Below are positions 56,834 to 64,000 of a stretch of DNA of 64,000 nt, piece by piece. Origin of the DNA: Siphonodentalium dalli. Lineage: Eukaryota > Mollusca > Scaphopoda > Gadilida > Siphonodentaliidae. The stretch spans positions 182,500,716-182,564,715 of the forward strand of contig CP136066.1 of the NCBI GenBank assembly GCA_032622095.1, given 5' to 3'. The notes below the pieces were generated by a model, which worked only from the letters and a program-made list of their open reading frames with translations, made no database searches and was not told where the DNA came from. The position numbers were made by a program, and so were the translations under genes. How positions within the stretch are numbered: position 1 is the stretch's first letter; each line of letters starts with the position of its first letter.

Positions 56834-57249
56834 CTTCTTCTTCTTCTTCTTCTTCACTGGCACATTACTGATCGCTGTCATTTACTGACAATTATGAGCC
56901 GGTCCAGGTGCTACCATGGCCGAGTAACTTTATAACCCTGTGGTGACTCCAGTAACGTTCTTTTAACGTGCTCACATCGAGGCGTGTATACGGATCAGCC
57001 ATTAATGTCCACACCCGATCGGACAGCGTACTGCACCACAGCAACATACCTGGACAAATGTTGTAATGGGGGAAGTCGGCATTTTTGCATTCGGATCTTT
57101 ATTCAGTGATCTCGAATGAGACTTTTCAGCCTTACAAACTTGGTATCTGACCGAGTTCTGATTTTTGTCAGAATACGCTGACCAGGTTGCGATCCCCGGT
57201 CCGCTAGCACGAGAGACCAGTACGCTACCTCTCGGCTACCGACTTCCCT
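56834..57249 (-). mobile_element. tRNA-derived SINE
   Basis: On the minus strand it begins GGGAAGTCGGTAGCCGAGAG and GTAGCGTACTGG, an A box of tRNA type (TAGCCGAGAGG). The B-box-like GGGGATCGCAACCTGG follows about 30 nt later, so the head is a Pol III promoter. A body of about 330 bp (with GAGCACGTTAAAAGAACG) follows, and the element ends in a (GAA)n tail at 56834-56855. No coding capacity; it would need a partner LINE. Subfamily not assigned. Confidence 0.8.
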
Positions 57250-57690
57250 ACAACGTTCAGACGCATTTATCGCGACTCCGTACTTCTATATAATGCTGTG
57301 AATTATGTTCAAGAGGTCAACGCACCAAATATTTTACATTGCAAAGTTCCTTGCAAACGGCTATGATGAAGCATAGAATTTGGAATATTAGTGAGCTGTG
57401 TTCCAAGTATGAAACCAAGTGCTGGCGATTGCACACAACCCCGCTGAAAAAAAACCCTTCTCGGTCACCACATATATCAAATTTGCACTCCTATATGGAT
57501 TTCCTGATTGAGTATATAGGGTGTCGCATATACATCTCTGATAACGATATGAAAGTAGGTATATTTGTAACGAAATGAAACTATCTAATTTGCACCTTTA
57601 ATAATTTACTAATAGCACGAACTTCCGATCCTTCTTGGGAACTAGTTCCTAAGTGCAGAGTTGAGAAATATCACCATAGAAAGATCGTGA
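57250..57690. other. Intergenic, no recognised gene
   Basis: One 79-codon frame (57339-57578 plus) without domain features. Confidence 0.4.
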
Positions 57691-58108
57691 TTAAGAGGGA
57701 GGTAAAGTGGCAACATTTAAATGGGGAATTCAATGTTAATTTTCAAGGCAAGATTACTCAATATTTACAAAACGTAGAATAATACTTCATGTCTTGTTGG
57801 AATGTTTGAGCATATATCTGGTAAGAACGCAAAGCAGATTTTTCATTTTATGTTTTGTGTTTTGTGACATTTGATGGAAATATTATAAACAATGATAAAC
57901 AATGGTGACCTACTTCTTAATAATGTCCAATAATATCCAACCTGGGATGAAAATCAAAATTCCGCTTCGCGTTGTCACCATATAAGTCTTCAAACTTTCC
58001 AAAAAGGTATGATATGGTCACCTGCGCTTTGTAAGGTGTGATCAATCTTTTCTAAAAAATTAACACCGAATTCCGCATTCAAATGTTGCCACTTTACCTC
58101 CCTCTTAA
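57691..58108. mobile_element. TTAA-flanked MITE with 24-bp perfect inverted ends
   Basis: TTAA (57691) then GAGGGAGGTAAAGTGGCAAC, and at the far end GTTGCCACTTTACCTCCCTC then TTAA (58105). The arms continue imperfectly through ATTTRAATGSGGAATTC. 418 bp, non-coding, piggyBac-type target site. Confidence 0.9.
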
Positions 58109-58811
58109 AGTGTTATTACCAAGCCGGTGAAGATTGTACACTCAGGTCCACGTCATATGTGGATATCATATACGGTCTGGCGAATTGTGGTCTCAATTTA
58201 AGAGGAGACTCGACCCGAATGAACGGTTGGGAACAATAAATGATAGACCGATAGAGGTTCATGTATCCAATGCACACAGAACTGACTTTCAGCAGAGTGT
58301 ATCTCAATCATAACCACATTACAAATTGTTATCCTTCATCCCTTTTCCTCTCTTCTGATTGGCTGAGAGTGCGTCATATGGCGGACCGCAAATACATGTA
58401 ACTTGTTACCATCGAGGGTAACATTTCGAACGTTGTTGCCCGCTCAGCGATGACAAGTAAACATAGAACTACATGTACCACGAAGTACTCAACGTGCAGA
58501 GATTCCCTCACAATTCCTAATATTTTCCTCAAACACTCATTTGATAAACCCCACTGTTTTGACAACCGCGAACTGTGTTGTTTGCTAATTTGCATAATTG
58601 TTTTTAATGTGTGATTAAAACACGCTGTGTAATAAATGGTGTTATCACGGAGATAAATCCGTTATAAGGTGTAATGTTCCTATTGGATTGTTTAAATATG
58701 TAATGAATACCGTGGAAGAAATAGATAAACAGTATATACAGTTGGTATTTACTGCAGACAATTGCACACACGATTATCGAAGTTTGCACATCAGTGGCCG
58801 TGTAGCTCCAA
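58109..58811. other. Intergenic, no recognised gene
   Basis: Short frames only. Confidence 0.4.
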
Positions 58812-58932
58812 TTAGGCCGAAATCACTTCACTTTTCGCATTTCAATGCACATTTTTGAAGGATTTGCTGATATAGGTAACACATAATAAAACATGCTCTA
58901 TGCGAAAACTTTTAAAGTGTGATTTCGGCTTA
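58812..58932. repeat. Small foldback MITE
   Basis: TTAGGCCGAAATCACTTCAC and TTTTCGCAT face ATGCGAAAACTTTTAAAGTG and TGATTTCGGCTTA. About 120 bp. Confidence 0.8.
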
Positions 58933-59598
58933 AGATAAAACTAATCTAAAACGCATTTTGTCATCTTTTCGGAAGGCATAAGTCATAACGAATACAATAA
59001 AGCGCGCCGTTGAAGATAAGTAGAGTGTACGATAATTTCATGCCATTTTGGATTATAAAATAACCTACTAACCTACTAAGGGGTCACCCGCACCTAAAAT
59101 AATGCTGAAGGTAATACATGCTGTTTTGAAAATGTACTGACTACTGACTAGTACACAGGGTTTGCTATCGGCGCTGAATTAGTTATGCCAACTTTAAAAG
59201 CGGAAAGTCTGGTGCGCTTCAGCATTTGTTTTCAGTTCATTTTAATTTTAATTTTATTGCAAACAATTATTCTAGCAGAAACATGTATACCCTTCAACAC
59301 ATTTTCGAGACCTGTGTAACATGCAGCACTTGTTTTAGGCGAGAGTGACACCTTCAGCCCTACCAACCCCAAGATGGCTTCCAATATGGTGACCGGTATA
59401 TGGATGGAACGGTAAAATGGTTTCCATTCAAAATGGCTACCAAAATGGTGCCAGGGAGTGGGAGGATTGACGAATATTACATTCATTTGAGCTCAAGTAT
59501 TCTGTGTTTTTGAAATCGGTGGCCCCGGAACAGAACAAGATTTTCTAAAACAAGGAAACGAGCACAGGTGTCCGGGAACATTTATTTTTATTTTATTG
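58933..59598. other. Intergenic, no recognised gene
   Basis: Repeated AAATGGCTNCCAAAATGGTG-like words near 59370-59450. No gene. Confidence 0.4.
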
Positions 59599-60562
59599 TA
59601 TTATTTTTAGAAGGGTCACATTTCCCATGTTGAGGAAATTACACCAAGCTTGGGGAAATGGCTTCAAAAACACCATTTTTCAAAATAACAAATGTGTTGA
59701 CAGCACTACCCCTTCCATAAATATTAGTCTTCATCGCTAACATCCATAAAATGTGATAAAGCAAAACAAGTTTGAAAAATCAAATCCCAAATTAAAAACG
59801 TGATAGATTTTTTAAACAGTCGATCTACTCGTCCATTCAAAAGCTATTTCTTGACACAAGCGACACGTCATTTCTAATAATTTAACGCGACCACGTGCTA
59901 GTATACTCGAACGAACTGCGTAAATATGTCAAATATACCTAGCGCAACTTACCGAAAACAAACATAGGTTCGGGGTACTCTAATAAAAGAAAATATTAAA
60001 GTTTCATTCATTTCACGAAGCCAATATATGAGAACAAATATCCAGCGCTTCCATTTTGAAACACCACGGTAGCTGTTATTTGATTGGTGCAAATCCGGTT
60101 TCGCGGCCAATCGTACGTTCTCTTATTCCCATCGCCTGTCAGCATCTCTTTAACGGCAAAATTAAAAACAGGTGAAAAAATTCTCATCTTTGGAACTTAT
60201 TGCAACAACCAGACATAATAGGCTCAATGTGTGATATTTAAAATCACTATTATTGACATTCTGGGTTTAGTAGCCAGATTGTTCGGGGAAAAATGTGTTA
60301 TTTGATGAGAATGTCATCAAATTCGATTGGACCTCTTGGACAGACATTTTGAACACTGTTGCAAAATCGATCAGGTTTTGGATTTGGGATTGGATTTTGT
60401 TATTGCCGTATTATATTTATTGGATGTTAGTTATGAAGAATGAAGTGTAAGGAGGGGGGAAAGCTGTCAACAAAACTGATCATTTGACAAAAATGATCTG
60501 ATCATTTGAAAAAAGGTGTGATTTTTTCAAAATGGGAGATGTGACCCTTCTAAAAATAATAT
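59599..60562. mobile_element. Inverted-repeat element, about 960 bp, non-autonomous
   Basis: TATTATTTTTAGAAGGGTCA then CATTTCCCA at the left is the inverse of TGGGAGATGTGACCCTTCTA then AAAATAATA at the right, 28 of 29 matching. No transposase frame inside. Superfamily not assigned. Confidence 0.82.
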
Positions 60563-60654
60563 ACTAAAAAAAGAAAACTCGTACCGGACCCCTGTGGAAA
60601 AGAGTGATACATTAATTTAGATGTCGGTTTGTTGTTTATTCTCTGTCCATAACA

Positions 60655-61170
60655 ACTTAGATATCGGTTGGGATGATGCTGTTTTTGGTCCAGTCTCGCA
60701 CCCCGTTGCTCTTCTATATTGGACTTCCTTTCAAAAGACGTAAACCCCTGAATATGATTAATCTTCTGACATTAATCAGTCTTCAAATTGATATAGCATG
60801 TATCGTATTGGAAATTGTATACTGATGATACGATCGTTTAATGTATTGTTTTCATGCATTTATTTTTCTGATAGCGCGACAAATCGAAATTCTCTGGAAA
60901 ACAAGGCTTTGTTTACATATCAATCTCTTTGATTTGACATTTAACAGACCTCTGATATGCATGTTTGATATCATCGTGTTTGCATGGGAAAGGCTGCCGT
61001 TCTTATATATAACAAGGCTTCCATTTGACCCAATCCGAAGACATACATGTACACGCAATGTACATCGCGCCCATGATTCTGGACATACAGTCCGTTATAT
61101 AGAATAGTAACGGGATGGGACTCGGTCCAAAACAGCATCAAGCCAACCGATATTCCAAGCAGTTGTGGGT
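60655..61170. repeat. Inverted pair of diverged 70-bp sequences
   Basis: 60661-60728 plus (ATATCGGTTGGGATGATGCT ...) and 61100-61165 minus (ATATCGGTTGGCTTGATGCT ...) match at about 75% with indels. It could be an old foldback element or inverted gene relic. A 137-codon minus frame (60971-61384) overlaps one arm, with no domain recognised. Confidence 0.6.
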
Positions 61171-62150
61171 CGAGAAGAATTCGTCTTGTCATCTTTGAGA
61201 TAATTGATGTGACATTACTTAAAACCGATACTATAGAAGGTGAGCCGTTGTCAATAAATAGTATTCCGTGTGGCACCCAACATGATGGTCTATAGTTATG
61301 TATATCATGGTTGTCGAATTGGAGCCCATAAATATGACACAAAGAAGATATGGCTGTGGTAATTGAGATATCAGTGAATTCCACAGGCGCGTGTCGTTAA
61401 AAACGAGTAAAATGTAAATTAAAAATATATATCAGTTTAAAACGATATAAAAAGGTGCATTGGTAAACAATACATATTTAAAAAGAGAGTTCCCTTCTCA
61501 GATACCTCCTCACTTCTAACGACCATAATTCAAAAACGCCTGAACCGATTCTTAAAATTCCAACGCCCATCGTTCGAGTAAAAGCTATATTTTCCAGTTA
61601 TAGTACACAGTTCTAGGATAAACTGTTCCAAAACTTCGAAAACAGACGCTGAACATGAAAAGAGAGCACCGGAAAATATGGGAACCTCGATAGCACAGGA
61701 TAAATATATTGTCTATTTCAAAGCAATAATTATCGATAAATAACCTACCTTTTGTACAAAAAATCTTCATGTATCGACATGTTGTTTAGCTTAGTTTGTT
61801 CCACTATGACCTGCATCGCATTTACTGACCACCTGACTGATGTAGTTCACAGAAAATTCAATGCTCCTGCATTATCCTTATACGCGACATTCGAGATGTG
61901 GACACACCAGACTTCCTCCGACGAGTCACACGTAATACCTCGTCTTATTGACATAAGAACACTACAGAACGCTCGAACAACCATCTGCATGCATGATATT
62001 TCCAATTACTGTAATGAGAATCACCGCTGTCGCAACGACTCTGTGGATACCCTGTATTTATCGTGGACAACGTAATTACTGTTTCTGAACCCCGTCCAAA
62101 TATATGTGTACACCCGTATATGATTTGAATCCAGACCGCATACACGCTAG
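61171..62150. other. Intergenic, no recognised gene
   Basis: The 107-codon frame at 61752-62075 plus has no domain features. Confidence 0.4.
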
Positions 62151-62582
62151 TCGGATTCGTGACCTAGCTCCGGTTTAAACCTGGTCGACGTAAACATATA
62201 GCTTTAAACAGCTAACAACAAAATCCATGGTTTAAACCCGAGACCACAGGTCTAAGTGACGCATTCGTCACCTCTGGTTTAAACCTGGTCCAGCCGTTTA
62301 GCAGTATAGTGTCTCTGCATAGTATAGATAATTTATCGTAAGCGCCTAATGCGAAACACCACGTTCTATCGACAGCTAAAATCGATGATTACGACAACGA
62401 GCATAGTTATTTTGTTTGGAAATTTATAAACGAGAAGCACTCATACCTGTCCATTGTGTGGGGATAAGTATGTTGTCAGTTGCTATGTTTGCGTTTTATA
62501 ACCGTACAACTAAATCATATAAAATTCGACGGTCCAGAAAAAACCCGTTTAGGTAGGATAGACCTGAGATGACGAATCCGTC
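62151..62582. mobile_element. Inverted-repeat element family F (copy 2)
   Basis: Starts TCGGATTCGTGACCTAGCTC then CGGTTTAAACC and ends GACCTGAGATGACGAATCCG. The interior matches 37182-37624, including AAGTGACGCATTCGTCA and GTTTAAACCTGGTCCAGCC. Confidence 0.8.
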
Positions 62583-62866
62583 TTTTCTAGACCGCTGTTT
62601 ACATGGGTGGAGCTGTACATAATATCGACTGTGGGTGTGTCCTTAGTGTTAGAGTGGCGGTGCGTGTAGCTTTATGGTATTTTCATGTCACAATTAATTA
62701 ATTCGCACACGAGCGTGGGTGTGCTTGTTCGAGATAATCGAGGGCGTGACACAAATCATTCTATCATTCTGCATTGCCTGCTTGTGATCCGCCTGGCGAC
62801 TCAACAGTTTGATTCATGCTCATCTCATAGAATATTCTATCCACTGAACGACCCCAAACGCCCACT

Positions 62867-62950
62867 TAGACCCGGTTTGGCTGGACCGTCAATGTAGGGT
62901 TACACCAGGTTTAAACTCGGAGGTTTAAACTGGAGATTACGAATCCGGCC
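62867..62950 (-). repeat. End fragment of family F
   Basis: On the minus strand reads GGCCGGATTCGTAATCTCCA, GTTTAAACCTCC and GGTCCAGCCAAACCGGGTCT. Same as 30346-30425 and 31547-31610. Confidence 0.75.
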
Positions 62951-64000
62951 GCCATGTCATTTGGGTCGCGTTGAGCTTGGCGCACCGACAAAGAATTAAG
63001 AAACGAGATGCTACCTCGTCAGAAACGCAAAAACCAAAGTACATATTTAGTCACTTTTATCTCCGTAGCTTCATAGACAGGGCGCAATGAACGTTCCGGC
63101 AATGCACCCAGGGGTAATCCTATACAGATTACAGATTACCATTCGCACGCGAAGACTCGCAAAATCACTGTGGCGAAAATAAATAATTACTAGTAATTTA
63201 AAACTGTCTGCTAACAATACAGTACTGTTGCTATAAAGCTCCCTTATATTATAGTCGGTAATTAACCAGTCTACCGAGCGAGTTCTTTTTTTTTTGCCCA
63301 GTTATCAATAATCATAATAATATCGCGGTAAATTTAGGACAACACTGTTCCCATAAAGTGCACATCTCTCGACCAGTCAGGGGCCGTAAATACAGGTGAA
63401 TATATCACATATAGAAAAAAAAGATACGTACAGGTCTCTTTTAAGTGGAAGAAAATGAAATTGAAATTCTCCGAAACAAACTTTAATGCGATACGCGATA
63501 ATGCCTAGCTCGTCTATATATCATACCCACTTAAATTGAATCTCAATGTATAGAATTACACACCATCTAATGTTTTGAGTCATATACGCATGCACATAAT
63601 ACGGCATATGATAATTATGGTTAAGAGAGACTGTCAATGCATTGAACCAACCGTGACACCAATGGTATGCATGCACTATCCAGGTCGTCGGCGGTCTTTA
63701 ATAGTACTTTTTTTTAAACGGCAAACAGTTATAACCAGTCTAACAACGTAATGGCAAAATAGCGCTGTCGTTGAATTTTCAACTGTTTGATTCATGGATT
63801 TTATAATGTTTTATATTCATTCTCCAAATGTATGTGAATGTGAACACTGATGCAAAAGGTATGTGTCGTTAAATTACATGTAATTACATTTTGTTTTGGT
63901 ATTTATCAGAAGAGTTAAAAGCCTTTGCTATATTTTTGGCGAAAACTCGAATGATTGCGTGGATTATTTTTTGCCCAATCAACACACAGTAGGTTATATG
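62951..64000. other. Intergenic, no recognised gene
   Basis: AT-rich with homopolymer T runs. No long frame, repeat or RNA gene was seen. Confidence 0.4.

Noticed and set aside
58812-58932. Structured RNA gene
   Set aside because: Arm layout and TTA-type ends fit a small foldback MITE better.

Overview
The window is nuclear DNA of a multicellular animal, most likely a marine invertebrate. It is AT-rich, has GT-AG introns up to 10 kb, carries a CYP2-clan cytochrome P450 split over eight exons, and is packed with eukaryotic repeats: Merlin/IS1595-like and hAT transposases, several MITE families, a tRNA-derived SINE and minisatellites. I cannot name the phylum from sequence alone.

Layout. 1-6.2 kb is intergenic, with small tandem repeats, a CGTGGCCACG-rich hairpin cluster and TTAA-flanked MITEs. 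6251-15037 is an 8.8-kb mobile element. It is bounded by 24-bp inverted repeats (23/24 matching) and a perfect 8-bp target duplication (TCTTATTG). It carries a Merlin-type DDE transposase, a divergently oriented 130-codon ORF of unknown function, a 770-bp palindrome, and a 2.4-kb satellite between two direct copies of part of that palindrome. 15-21 kb is repeat-rich intergenic DNA. 21198-23738 (minus) is an uninterrupted 846-codon hAT/ZMYM1-like transposase.

24569-53749 (plus) is the one host gene I can reconstruct. It is a 503-residue microsomal cytochrome P450 in eight exons whose splice phases all agree, with every P450 signature present. Its introns hold most of the window's repeats. The largest is an array of about 127 copies of a 53-bp unit with higher-order structure, filling most of intron 6. 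54-64 kb has no recognisable gene. It holds a tRNA-type SINE, a near-perfect 75-nt hairpin and more terminal-inverted-repeat elements.

The most interesting region is the 8.8-kb Merlin-like element. It is much larger than I expect for that superfamily, and it combines a transposase, a divergent accessory ORF and an array of inverted ACGAAATAACGG boxes. Related boxes, and the word AATAAAGAGCG, recur in otherwise unrelated repeat families across the window.
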